The position numbers and the translations under genes are program-made. Of a stretch of 64,000 nt of DNA, positions 27,000 through 34,940 are shown one piece after another. Origin of the DNA: Actinokineospora fastidiosa (GTDB lineage Bacteria > Actinomycetota > Actinomycetes > Mycobacteriales > Pseudonocardiaceae); the NCBI RefSeq assembly GCF_014648415.1, contig NZ_BMRB01000003.1, positions 1 through 64,000 of the forward strand. Reading direction: 5' to 3'. The stretch's first letter is position 1. Each line of letters starts with the position of its first letter. The notes under the pieces were generated by a model. That model was given only the letters and a program-made list of their open reading frames with translations. It was not told where the DNA came from and did no database searches.

Positions 27000-27725
27000 T
27001 CAGCGGGGGCTGAGGATGCAGAACTCGCTACCCTGGGGGTCGGCCAGGACTTTCCAGGGGACGTTGCCTTGGCCGATGTCGGTCTCGGTGGCGCCCAGGG
27101 CGAGGAGGCGGTGGGCTTCGGCGTCCAGGGTGTCGTCGGGGTAGGGGGCCACGTCGAGGTGTAGGCGGTTCTTCACCGTCTTCGGGGCGGCGGGCAGGAA
27201 CTCGAGCCAGGGGCCGCGGGTCTCGGGGTGGCGCAGTGCTGCCGTTCCGTCGGTCTGGCGAAGGAGGTTCCAGCCGCTCGCGGCCTGCCAGAAGGTGGCG
27301 GAGGCGGCGACGTCGGTGGTGTCCACGACGATCGCGGCTAGGGCGCCGGTGTCGGCGTACTCGGGGCGGGGGTCGAGGACGCAGAACTCGTTGTCCTCCG
27401 GATCGGCCATGACCACCCACGGCACTGCGCCCTGGCCGATGTCGATCCGGCGGGCGCCGAGCTCCTCGGCGCGGGCGACTGCGGCCAGCTGCGCCTCGGG
27501 GGTAGCGGAGGCGAGGTCGAGGTGGAGCCGGTTCTTGGCGACCTTCGGCTCGGCGACCGGGACGAACACCAACTCCAGCGGGCACCCGTCCCCGGCCGCG
27601 GGCTCGACATCGACCTCCTCGTGGTCGGCGAAGGTCAGCGGCCAGTCGAGCAGGGCCGCCCAGAACTCGGCCTGCCCGCGCATGTCGGCCGCGTCGACAA
27701 CCACGCTCACCAAACGAGTCGCCAT
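27000..27725 (-). CDS. Two-domain VOC (glyoxalase-like) protein
   Basis: A 241-residue protein made of two similar vicinal-oxygen-chelate halves. Both contain the same pattern: HLDLASATPEAQLAAVARAEELGA...DPEDNEFCVLDP in the first, and HLDVAPYPDDTLDAEAHRLLALGA...DPQGSEFCILSP in the second. Such proteins include antibiotic-binding and glyoxalase-like enzymes; no specific substrate can be read here. The ATG at 27725 begins MATRLVSVVVDAADMRGQAEFW, the usual start. It is followed after 6 bases by the kinase gene, so the two form an operon. Confidence 0.9.
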   Translation of the reverse strand: MATRLVSVVVDAADMRGQAEFWAALLDWPLTFADHEEVDVEPAAGDGCPLELVFVPVAEPKVAKNRLHLDLASATPEAQLAAVARAEELGARRIDIGQGAVPWVVMADPEDNEFCVLDPRPEYADTGALAAIVVDTTDVAASATFWQAASGWNLLRQTDGTAALRHPETRGPWLEFLPAAPKTVKNRLHLDVAPYPDDTLDAEAHRLLALGATETDIGQGNVPWKVLADPQGSEFCILSPR

Positions 27726-27901
27726 GGCGGCACCGTAGTCGACCCCGAGGACGCCGTCGCGCCAATTTCCGGCGTGACGGGGCGGTCGGGTGCTGCGGCC
27801 CGGATGGGATGAGGCGGCGTGATCGGGGGCTACGGAGTCGAGAGAAGGCTCGCAAGAAACGAAGGGGGTGCTGCGCTGGAGAAGGGGTGAGACCAGGCAG
27901 G

Positions 27902-27933
27902 TGGGGAGGACACGGTGGCTCGTGTCCTCCCCA
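27902..27933 (-). terminator. Hairpin downstream of the mycothiol-isomerase-like gene
   Basis: A perfect 13-bp stem (TGGGGAGGACACG and its complement, arms 27902-27914 and 27921-27933) with a 6-base loop, 20 bases past the stop of the minus-strand gene. There is no T tract, as is common in high-GC actinobacterial terminators. Confidence 0.7.
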
Positions 27934-27953
27934 GACGGGATGCCGGTCGGTGT

Positions 27954-28712
27954 CTACTTGGTGGCCAGGCGGAGCAGTGCCCAGAACTGCGCTATCGCGT
28001 CGAAGTCGCCGGATTGCGTTATCGCTCGGTCGTAGACGGCGCGGCGGCCCCAGAGCCACAGGTACAGCTCGGTCGGATCTCCGGTGATCACCGCGTCGGC
28101 GGGGGTTGTGGGCGACACCTCGGCCGTTGACGTGCCTGTCGCGTCCATTGTGGCCAGCCAGGTCCGGTGGGCCGAGCGGACCGCCACCGTGGCCGGGCGG
28201 GTGCCCGCCACCCCCTTCTCCGCCAGGCGGTGGGTGAACCAGAGGGTCATGACCTCGTCGATGCCGTCCAGAGCGACCTCGTCCGGTATCGGGCTCAGGT
28301 CGCGGGATTGGGCGGCTTCGATGTCCGTGCGGTGGATCGTCGACTCGTGCGCCATGCGCCTGCGCCAGAAGGCGTAGGTGCGGTCGTCGGGGTGCCAGGT
28401 GGCGCACGGGGTGTTCGGCGGATGCGCGGCCAGTTCGCCCAGCAGGGCGCGGAGGCCGTCGCGGAGGTAGTTCTCCACCGTCTCGCCGTCGGCGGGTTCT
28501 CGGTGCCAGATGGCCGGGCGCGTGCCGGTGCGGATCCAGGTCACGACCATGCGGTAGACGCTGCCGAGGTGGCGGGCGGTCTCCCCGACCGTCAGGCCGG
28601 GGCAGCCGGGCACGGGGCGGTCGTGGTCGGCGCCCTCGGCGGCCATGGCCGCGCGGGTGCCCTCCCGTTCCACCACGTCGAGCAGGTCGTCCTGGGTGAG
28701 GGCGCGGGTCAC
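27954..28712 (-). CDS. Maleylpyruvate isomerase/mycothiol-dependent (TIGR03083-type) protein
   Basis: A 252-residue DinB-like four-helix protein of the maleylpyruvate isomerase N-terminal family. Visible marks are VPGCPGLTVGETARHLGSVYRMVVTW at the front, MAHESTIHRTDIEAAQ in the middle (metal-binding His residues) and the C-terminal ITGDPTELYLWLWGRR segment. Members use mycothiol or other thiols; the real reaction here is not known. The GTG start overlaps the stop of the HEPN gene by 4 bases (GTGA), so the two are coupled. Confidence 0.87.
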   Translation of the reverse strand: MTRALTQDDLLDVVEREGTRAAMAAEGADHDRPVPGCPGLTVGETARHLGSVYRMVVTWIRTGTRPAIWHREPADGETVENYLRDGLRALLGELAAHPPNTPCATWHPDDRTYAFWRRRMAHESTIHRTDIEAAQSRDLSPIPDEVALDGIDEVMTLWFTHRLAEKGVAGTRPATVAVRSAHRTWLATMDATGTSTAEVSPTTPADAVITGDPTELYLWLWGRRAVYDRAITQSGDFDAIAQFWALLRLATK

Positions 28713-29119
28713 CGCCGGGAGCCGTGGACGGCGCGGTGCACCAGGGCGACGAACAGCCCGGCCTGGCGGGCCAGGTCGTCCGCGGCGCGCGGGCCCACCC
28801 GGTCGACCAGACCGGCCTGCACGGCGGCCCGCGTGCCCGAGCAGGAGGCGAAGAACGCCGCCCACTCGCGCATCTCCGGGGCCACCGACGACAGCAGCGT
28901 CCAGACGCTGGTGGGCTTGGCCCGCCCCCGGTGCGGCCGCCCGCGCACGGCGAGCAGCGCCGCGGCGGCGCGCAGGGCGCACAGGTACGCGTCGGCGAAG
29001 CGGTAGGCGGGGTGGGACTGGCGGGCGGCTTCGGTCAGGCCGTCCTCGGCCTGGCGCAGCAAGGCCACCGCGGTGGGCGGCACGGCCGGGGTGACGGGGA
29101 AGTCCAGGGTGCTGGTCAC
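28709..29119 (-). CDS. SAV_6107-family HEPN domain protein
   Basis: A 136-residue helical protein starting at GTG (MTSTLDFPVTPAVPPTAVALLRQAEDGL). Its recognisable tail is PTSVWTLLSSVAPEMREWAAFFASCSGTRAA. HEPN domains are often RNases of toxin systems, but the R-x4-6-H motif is not obvious here, so activity is uncertain. A LexA-like box lies about 100 bases upstream. It forms an operon with the downstream isomerase-like gene. SOS control would link it to DNA damage, where this family is seen near translesion polymerase genes (recollection, low certainty). Confidence 0.82.
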   Translation of the reverse strand: MTSTLDFPVTPAVPPTAVALLRQAEDGLTEAARQSHPAYRFADAYLCALRAAAALLAVRGRPHRGRAKPTSVWTLLSSVAPEMREWAAFFASCSGTRAAVQAGLVDRVGPRAADDLARQAGLFVALVHRAVHGSRR

Positions 29120-29216
29120 GGGGGACTCCTCTCCTCGACTGGACCGCTGGTGGGCCGCCGAGGGGAGCCGGCGGGGCTCGGCGGCGAGGCGCTTCCCCCG
29201 CCGCACCGCCGAGCCG

Positions 29217-29236
29217 TATCGAACTTGTGTTCGATA
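29217..29236. promoter_or_regulatory. Probable LexA-binding SOS box upstream of the HEPN operon
   Basis: TATCGAACTTGTGTTCGATA has perfect 8-bp arms around TTGT and contains CGAACTTGTGTTCG, the same core layout as the recA box. It sits 98 bases before the HEPN start on the minus strand and 67 bases before the ybaK-like start on the plus strand, so either or both may be controlled. Confidence 0.8.
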
Positions 29237-29302
29237 GTACCACCGTAACCGCAGGAAGGGGGCCTATCAACCGCCGCATCCGGAAGGTGATGTGATGGAG
29301 CG

Positions 29303-29824
29303 GTGACCACACTCGACCACCCCGCGGTGCTGACGATCGCCGCGGAGTTGCGGGCCAAGGGCATGGCCGGGGCCGCAGCCGGGATCCGGATGCTCGACGA
29401 CGACGTGCGCACCGCGGCCGCGGCCGCCGCCGCGCTGGGGATCGAGGTCGGCGCGATCGCCAACAGCCTGGTGTTCGCCGCCCACCACGGCGCGGAGAAG
29501 CGGCCGCTGCTCGTGCTCACCTCGGGCAGGCACCGCGCCGATCCGGCCAGGCTGGCCGCGCTCACCGGGGCGGACGCCATCAGCCGCGCCGAGCCTGCGT
29601 TCGTGCGCCTGCACACCGGGCACGCCATCGGCGGCGTCGGCCCCGTCGGCCACCCCGCGCCCGTGCCGACCCTGGTGGACACCGCTCTGGCCGACTACCC
29701 GGTGGTGTGGGCCGCGGCCGGGCACCCGAAGTCGGTGTTCCCCACCACCTACGCCGATCTGGTGATCCTGACCGGGGGCACCGCTGCGGTCGTGGCCGTG
29801 GGAGAGGATGATCCCATTCCGTGA
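29303..29824 (+). CDS. YbaK/aminoacyl-tRNA deacylase family protein
   Basis: A 173-residue protein of the YbaK/ProX editing-domain fold. Characteristic segments are LGIEVGAIANSLVF, LLVLTSGRHRADPARLAALTGADAISRAEPAFVRLHTGHAIGGVGPVGH and FPTTYADLVILTGG. Relatives hydrolyse Cys-tRNA(Pro) or Ala-tRNA(Pro); exact specificity is not visible. The start is GTG (MTTLDHPAVLTIAAEL). Its stop overlaps the GNAT gene start (GTGA), so the two are translationally coupled. Confidence 0.92.
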   Translation: MTTLDHPAVLTIAAELRAKGMAGAAAGIRMLDDDVRTAAAAAAALGIEVGAIANSLVFAAHHGAEKRPLLVLTSGRHRADPARLAALTGADAISRAEPAFVRLHTGHAIGGVGPVGHPAPVPTLVDTALADYPVVWAAAGHPKSVFPTTYADLVILTGGTAAVVAVGEDDPIP

Positions 29825-30396
29825 CCGCCGCCCCGTCCCCCCACGTGCAACGGTTCGTCGAACTGCGGGTCGACGAGCTGCGCGCGCGGCTGCGCGAGGC
29901 CCTCGACCTCTACGTCACCGCGATGCGCTACCCCCAGGGCACGGCCGAGCAGCGGGCCCCGATGTGGCTGGCGCACATGATGCGCGAGGGCTGGCGCTGC
30001 GTGGCCGCCCTCGACGACCGCGGCCGCCTGGCCGGGATCGCCTACGGCTACCGCGGCGCACCCGGCCAGTGGTGGCACGAGCAGGTGCGCCGCGGGGTCA
30101 CCGAGCAGAGCGGCGCCGCGGTCGCCGACCTGTGGATGTCGGACTACTTCGAGCTGACCGAGCTGCACGTGCGCCCGGAGATCCAGGGCCGGGGCACCGG
30201 CGCGGAGCTGGTGGCCCGGCTGGTGGACGGCGTCCCCAGCGCGCACGTGCTGCTGTCGACGCCGGAGGGCCCGTCGCGCGCGTGGCGGCTGTACCGCAGG
30301 CTCGGCTTCACCGACGTCCTGCGGCACTACCGCTTCGCGGGCGACCCGCGCCCCTTCGGCGTCCTCGGCCGGGTGCTGCCCCTAGAGGAGCGCTAG
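29821..30396 (+). CDS. GNAT-family N-acetyltransferase
   Basis: A 191-residue acetyltransferase with a helical N-terminal part (VELRVDELRARLREALDLYVTAMRYP) and a GNAT core. The acetyl-CoA loop is in LHVRPEIQGRGTGAELVARL (R/Q-x-x-G-x-G/A), and the final strand region is AWRLYRRLGFTDVLRHYRFAGD. It starts at GTG, overlapping the ybaK-like stop. Substrate is unknown. Its last 15 bases overlap the end of the convergent DUF885 gene. Confidence 0.9.
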   Translation: MTAAPSPHVQRFVELRVDELRARLREALDLYVTAMRYPQGTAEQRAPMWLAHMMREGWRCVAALDDRGRLAGIAYGYRGAPGQWWHEQVRRGVTEQSGAAVADLWMSDYFELTELHVRPEIQGRGTGAELVARLVDGVPSAHVLLSTPEGPSRAWRLYRRLGFTDVLRHYRFAGDPRPFGVLGRVLPLEER

Positions 30397-32049
30397 CCGC
30401 TCGCGCAGGGTGTCCAGGCCCATGCCGCCCATCTCCAGCGCGCGCTGGTGGAACTCCTTGAGGTCGAACGCCGACCCCTTGCGCGCCTTGACCTCGTCGC
30501 GCGCGGCCAGCCACAGCCGCTCGCCGAGCTTGTACGCAGGCGCCTGCCCCGCCCAGCCCAGGTAGCGGTCGACCTCGTCGGCGATGCAGTCCGGGTCGGT
30601 GATCGTGCGGGTGCGCAGGAACTCCAGGGCCAGCTCGGCGTTCCACCGCTCGCCCTCGTGGAAGCCGGTGCCGCGCGGGATCTCCAGGTCGAGGTGCACG
30701 CCGAGGTCGATCACCACGCGGGCGGCGCGGAAGAGGTGGGCGTCGAGCATGCCCAGCAGGTTGCCGTCGTCGTCGAGGTAGCCGAACTCGCGCATGAGCC
30801 GCTCGGCGTAGAGCGCCCAGCCCTCGCCGTGCCCGGACACCCACGCCATCGAGCGCTGGAACCGGTTGAGGCTGTCGCCCTGGAACACCGCAGTGGCGAT
30901 CTGCAGGTGGTGGCCCGGCGCGCCCTCGTGGTAGACGGTCGTGACCTCGCGCCAGGTGGAGTAGTCGGTCTTGCCGTCGGGCACCGACCACCACATGCGG
31001 CCGGGCCTGCTGAAGTCCTCGGTCGGGCCGGTGTAGTACGCGCCGACGACGCCGCCGGGCGGGGCGATCAGGCACTCCAGGGCCATGAGCCGGTCCGGGA
31101 TGTCGAAGTGGACGCCGCGCAGGTCGGCGAGCGCCTGGTCGGACAGGCCCTGCATCCAGTCCTGGAACGCCTGCTTGCCCGCGATGCGGTAGCGCGGGTC
31201 GGCGTCGAGGGCCGCCGCGGCGCCCGCGATGCCAGCGCCGGGCGCGATCCGCTCGGCGACCTGCTTGATCTCCGCCTCGACCCGGCTGAACTCCGCCCAG
31301 CCCCACTCGTAGGCCTCGTGCAGGTCGATCCTCGCGCCGAGGAAGTTGCGGGACCACAGCTGGTAGCGCCGCTCGCCCACCGCGTCCTCCCGGGGGGCGC
31401 GCGCTGCCAGCTCGCCGGTCAGGAACTCGGCCAGCTCGCCGTACGCCGCGGCCGCCTTGCCAGCGGCGGCGTCGAGGTCGGCGCGCAGGGCGTCGCTGGT
31501 CACGGACGCGCCAGCGACGAGTCCGGTGAAGTGGCCGTCGGCGGCGACGCGGCACTGCTCCGCGGTCTTGACGACCTGGCGCAGCGCGGGGGCCTGCCCG
31601 GCGTCGGCGGCGGCCAGCAGCGCTGCCCGGTAGCCCGCGAGCGCGTCCGGCACGCCCGCGAGGCGCTTGGCGATGACCGCCCAGTCGTCTGCCGTCTCGG
31701 TGGCCATCAGGTCGAACACCTGGCGGATGTCCTGCGGCGCCGAGGCGATGACGTTCAGCGGCGCGGTCAGCTCGCCCGCGTCGTAGAGGTCGGCGACGAC
31801 CCCGACCCGCTCGGTGAAGACCGCCTTGGCGTCGGCCTCGGACTTGTCGGCGGGCTCGGCGGCGGCCATCGCCGCCAGCGCCCTGCGCGCCAGCTCCGCC
31901 CTGGCCGCCACCCCGTCCGGGGAGAGGTCGGGCATGCGGTCGTCGTAGCCGACGATGCCCTCGTACGTGGCCAGGATGGGGTCCAGCGCCGCGAGGTCGT
32001 CGACGTAGGAATCGCTGATCTTGTGCACACCGTCATGTGGGGACGCCAT
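30382..32049 (-). CDS. DUF885 family (metallopeptidase-like) protein
   Basis: A 555-residue protein beginning MASPHDGVHKISDSYVDDLAAL. The diagnostic DUF885 motif YHEGAPGHHLQ is at about residue 370, with VSGHGEGWALYAERLMREFG about 40 residues later; together they supply the His and Glu ligands of a presumed zinc site. Family members are cytoplasmic or secreted peptidase-like proteins of M32-like fold with no settled substrate. No signal peptide is visible. The ATG at 32049 is chosen over a GTG further upstream because conservation begins here. Confidence 0.88.
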   Translation of the reverse strand: MASPHDGVHKISDSYVDDLAALDPILATYEGIVGYDDRMPDLSPDGVAARAELARRALAAMAAAEPADKSEADAKAVFTERVGVVADLYDAGELTAPLNVIASAPQDIRQVFDLMATETADDWAVIAKRLAGVPDALAGYRAALLAAADAGQAPALRQVVKTAEQCRVAADGHFTGLVAGASVTSDALRADLDAAAGKAAAAYGELAEFLTGELAARAPREDAVGERRYQLWSRNFLGARIDLHEAYEWGWAEFSRVEAEIKQVAERIAPGAGIAGAAAALDADPRYRIAGKQAFQDWMQGLSDQALADLRGVHFDIPDRLMALECLIAPPGGVVGAYYTGPTEDFSRPGRMWWSVPDGKTDYSTWREVTTVYHEGAPGHHLQIATAVFQGDSLNRFQRSMAWVSGHGEGWALYAERLMREFGYLDDDGNLLGMLDAHLFRAARVVIDLGVHLDLEIPRGTGFHEGERWNAELALEFLRTRTITDPDCIADEVDRYLGWAGQAPAYKLGERLWLAARDEVKARKGSAFDLKEFHQRALEMGGMGLDTLRERLALL

Positions 32050-32130
32050 GCCCGGCACGCTACCTGTCGGGTGACCGCCCACGGCACCGCATCACCTCCC
32101 CCGCTGAACGGTCCGGGCAGGTACGGCAGG

Positions 32131-32829
32131 ATGACACGGGTGCACTCCCGCGAAACCGACAGCCGTCCCCGTTTCCGCAGGCAGGCCCTACTGGCCGTGC
32201 TCGCAGTCGTGGCCACGCTCGCGCTGTCGGGCTGCGTGCGCGTGCAGGCGGCCCTCGCGGTGTCCGACCGCGACACCGTGTCCGGCCAGCTGGTGATCGC
32301 CTCGGTCCTGCTGCGCAAGGAGGACACGGGCCCGGAGCTGACCGTGCCGCCGGAGCTCATGGCGAAGGTCAAGACCGAGCCGTACACCGCCGACGGCTAC
32401 GTCGGGACCACGGTCAGCTTCCAGGAGCTGACCTTCGCCGAGGTCGGCCTGCTCACCCAGACGCTCACCCCGGGCAGGCAGTACCGGCTGAGCTTCCGCC
32501 GCTCCGGCAACCTGGTCACCATGGCGGGCTCCGCCGACCTGAGCGAGCTGCCCGCCGACCGGGCGGACGTGCGGCTGCGGGTCGCCTTCCCGGGCACGGT
32601 GATCCAGACCAACGGGGTGAACGAGGACGGCACGGTGAGCTGGACGCCGAAGCCGGGCGCGGTCACCGAGTTCCTGGCCACGATCGAGTACAGCGACCGC
32701 TCCGGCGTGTCCTGGACGAAGTGGGTGGCGATCGTCGGCGCTGGCGCCGTGGGCGTCGCGCTGCTGGTCGTGGTGCTCGCCCTGGCCACGCACCGGCGCG
32801 ACCGCAGGCCCGAGGTCCAGCGGCACTAG
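32131..32829 (+). CDS. lppM: LppM-family lipoprotein
   Basis: A 232-residue lipoprotein: signal LLAVLAVVATLALSGCVRV (lipobox Cys about residue 36), a periplasmic domain of the LppM/DUF3153 type (VSGQLVIASVLLR, TVSFQELTFAEV, SWTPKPGAVTEFLATIEY) and a C-terminal transmembrane helix (WVAIVGAGAVGVALLVVVLALA). It is the counterpart of Rv2171, which in mycobacteria is implicated in envelope and phagosome interaction and lies in the same position before metF and idsA2. Its stop shares CTAG with the convergent metF. Confidence 0.9.
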   Translation: MTRVHSRETDSRPRFRRQALLAVLAVVATLALSGCVRVQAALAVSDRDTVSGQLVIASVLLRKEDTGPELTVPPELMAKVKTEPYTADGYVGTTVSFQELTFAEVGLLTQTLTPGRQYRLSFRRSGNLVTMAGSADLSELPADRADVRLRVAFPGTVIQTNGVNEDGTVSWTPKPGAVTEFLATIEYSDRSGVSWTKWVAIVGAGAVGVALLVVVLALATHRRDRRPEVQRH

Positions 32830-33710
32830 GCCCTGGCGGGCACCAGCCCCAGCCGGGCCACCACCTCGCGCGTCGCCTTCGAGCGGTTGAACGTGTAGAA
32901 GTGCAGCACGTCCACGCCCTCGGCCAGCAGCCGCTGGCAGGTCTCGGTGACGATGTCGACGCCCTCGGCGCGGAAGGCCTTGGCGTCGTCGACGAGCGGG
33001 TCGAGGCGGGCGGCGATGCGCGCGGGCACGTCGGAGCCGGACAGCTCGATGGTCTTGGCGAGCACCTTCGGCGTGGTCATCGGCATCACGCCCGGCAGGA
33101 TCGCCGCGTCGCAGCCGCGGGCGGCGACCCGGTCGCGCAGGCGCAGGAAGTCCTCGGGCTCGAAGAACAGCTGGGCGATGGCGAAGTCGGCGCCCGCGTT
33201 GAGCTTGCGCACCAGGTGGTCGGTGTCGGTGTCGAGGTCGGCCGAGCGCGGGTGGCCGTAGGGGAAGGCGGCTACGCCGACGCAGAAGTCGCCGAGGTCG
33301 CGGACCATGCGCACGAGGTCCTCGGCGTAGGCAAGGCCCTGCGGGTGCTGGACCCACTCGCCCATCACGTCGCCGGGCGGGTCGCCGCGCAGGGCCAGCA
33401 CGTTGCGGATGCCCTGCTCGGCGAACCAGCCGATGACGTTGCGCAGCTCGGCCACGGAGTGGTTGACGGCGGTGAGGTGTGCCATCGAGCACAGGTCGGT
33501 CTCCCGCGCGAGCCTGCCGGTGGTGCGCAGGGTGCGGTCGCGGCTGGAGCCGCCCGCGCCGTAGGTGACGGACACGAAGGCCGGGTCCAGGCCCTCCAGC
33601 TCGCGGATCGCCCGCCACAGCCGCTGCTCGTCGGCCTCGTCGCGGGGCGGCATGAACTCGACGGAGAAGACCGGACGGCCTGATCTGATGCGCTCCACCA
33701 CCGTGGTCAT
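32826..33710 (-). CDS. metF: Methylenetetrahydrofolate reductase
   Basis: A 294-residue (beta/alpha)8 flavoenzyme that reduces 5,10-methylene-THF to 5-methyl-THF for methionine synthesis. Motifs: FSVEFMPPRDEAD at the front, FVSVTYGAGGSSRDRT, NVLALRGDPPGD, NAGADFAIAQLFFEPEDFLRLRD and ILPGVMPMTT. Normal length. The start ATG (MTTVVERIRSGRP) is preceded by an AT-rich stretch (CCCTTTAAACC) without an evident ribosome site. Confidence 0.96.
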   Translation of the reverse strand: MTTVVERIRSGRPVFSVEFMPPRDEADEQRLWRAIRELEGLDPAFVSVTYGAGGSSRDRTLRTTGRLARETDLCSMAHLTAVNHSVAELRNVIGWFAEQGIRNVLALRGDPPGDVMGEWVQHPQGLAYAEDLVRMVRDLGDFCVGVAAFPYGHPRSADLDTDTDHLVRKLNAGADFAIAQLFFEPEDFLRLRDRVAARGCDAAILPGVMPMTTPKVLAKTIELSGSDVPARIAARLDPLVDDAKAFRAEGVDIVTETCQRLLAEGVDVLHFYTFNRSKATREVVARLGLVPARA

Positions 33711-33840
33711 GGTTTAAAGGGTATCCAGCCACCGGGACAGCGCCCATCTCGTGGACTGCTGGTTCCACCAATCGGAACAACGGTGCGAGCCGGGACACCC
33801 CGGCGCGACCGGGAGCACGGTCACAGCGGACGATAGCGGG

Positions 33841-34938
33841 GTGCAGCAGGCGCTCCGACCCCATCCCGAGGCACCCATCGACGACGCGGTGGCCGCGCAC
33901 GTCGAGCGGGCGCTGACCGACTACCTGGTGACGCGGCACGCGGACATGGCCGAGGCCGCGCCGTCGTTCGGCACGGCGGTGGCGTCGCTGGCCGGGTTCG
34001 TGCTCGGCGGCGGCAAGCGGCTGCGGCCCACGTTCGCCTGGTGGGGCTGGCGCGGCGCGGGCGGCGCGGGCGCGGGCGTGGACGCGCGCGCGGTGCTGCG
34101 CGGGGTCAGCGCGCTGGAGCTGATCCAGGCGTGCGCGCTGGTGCACGACGACCTGATGGACGCCTCCGCGATGCGCCGGGGCAAGCCCACCGTGCACATG
34201 GACTTCGCCGCCCGGCACCGCGAGGCGGGCTGGCTCGGCGAGCCGGACCGCTTCGGCGCCGCGACCGCGATCCTGCTCGGCGACCTGGCCCTGGCCTGGG
34301 CCGACGACATGTTCGCCACCTCGGGCCTCGACGCGGGCCGCCTGGCCGCCGCGCTGCCGCCGTGGCAGGCCATGCGCGCGGAGATGCTGGCCGGGCAGTA
34401 CCTCGACGTGCTCACCCAGGCCCGAGGCGACGAGTCCGAGGCGACGGCGCTGAGCGTGGCCAGGATGAAGACCGCCGCCTACACCGTCGAGCGCCCGCTG
34501 CACCTGGGCGCGGCGCTGGCGGGCGCGCCCGCGCCGACGGTGGCCGCGCTGCGCGCCTTCGGCGCCGACATCGGCCTGGCCTTCCAGCTGCGCGACGACC
34601 TGCTCGGCATGTACGGCGACACCGAGGTCACCGGCAAGCCCGCGGGCGACGACCTGCGCGAGGGCAAGCGCACGCTGCTCATGGCCCTGGGCATGGCGAT
34701 GGCCGGGGACCGCGCCGCCGTCCTGCGCGCCGCCCTCGGCGCCGACGACCTGTCCCCCACGACCCTCGCCGACGTGCGCGGCATCCTGGTGGAGGTGGGC
34801 GCGGTCGCCGAGGTGGAACGGCGCATCGACGCCCTCACCGCGACCGCGCTGGCCGCGCTCGACCGCGCCGACCTGGCCGGACCCGCCGACCGGGTGCTGG
34901 CCGAGCTGGCGGTGGCCGCGGGGCGGAGGACGAGCTGA
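33841..34938 (+). CDS. Polyprenyl (geranylgeranyl) diphosphate synthase
   Basis: A 365-residue trans-prenyltransferase with FARM motif DDLMD (LVHDDLMDASAMRRG) and SARM in LRDDLLGMYGD. GGGKRLRPTF binds IPP, and EMLAGQYLDV, TAAYTVERPL and DDLREGKRT are also typical. In synteny it is IdsA2 (Rv2173). The next gene is a phytoene desaturase and a phytoene synthase follows, so here it probably supplies geranylgeranyl-PP to carotenoids (CrtE role). The GTG at 33841 is the likeliest start; no strong ribosome site is visible. Confidence 0.93.
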   Translation: MQQALRPHPEAPIDDAVAAHVERALTDYLVTRHADMAEAAPSFGTAVASLAGFVLGGGKRLRPTFAWWGWRGAGGAGAGVDARAVLRGVSALELIQACALVHDDLMDASAMRRGKPTVHMDFAARHREAGWLGEPDRFGAATAILLGDLALAWADDMFATSGLDAGRLAAALPPWQAMRAEMLAGQYLDVLTQARGDESEATALSVARMKTAAYTVERPLHLGAALAGAPAPTVAALRAFGADIGLAFQLRDDLLGMYGDTEVTGKPAGDDLREGKRTLLMALGMAMAGDRAAVLRAALGADDLSPTTLADVRGILVEVGAVAEVERRIDALTATALAALDRADLAGPADRVLAELAVAAGRRTS

Positions 34939-34940
34939 CC

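Noticed and set aside
33761..33785. GTTCC-n7-GGAAC inverted repeat upstream of the prenyl synthase
   Set aside because: The 5-bp arms are too short to separate from chance, and the site is not placed over a recognisable promoter.
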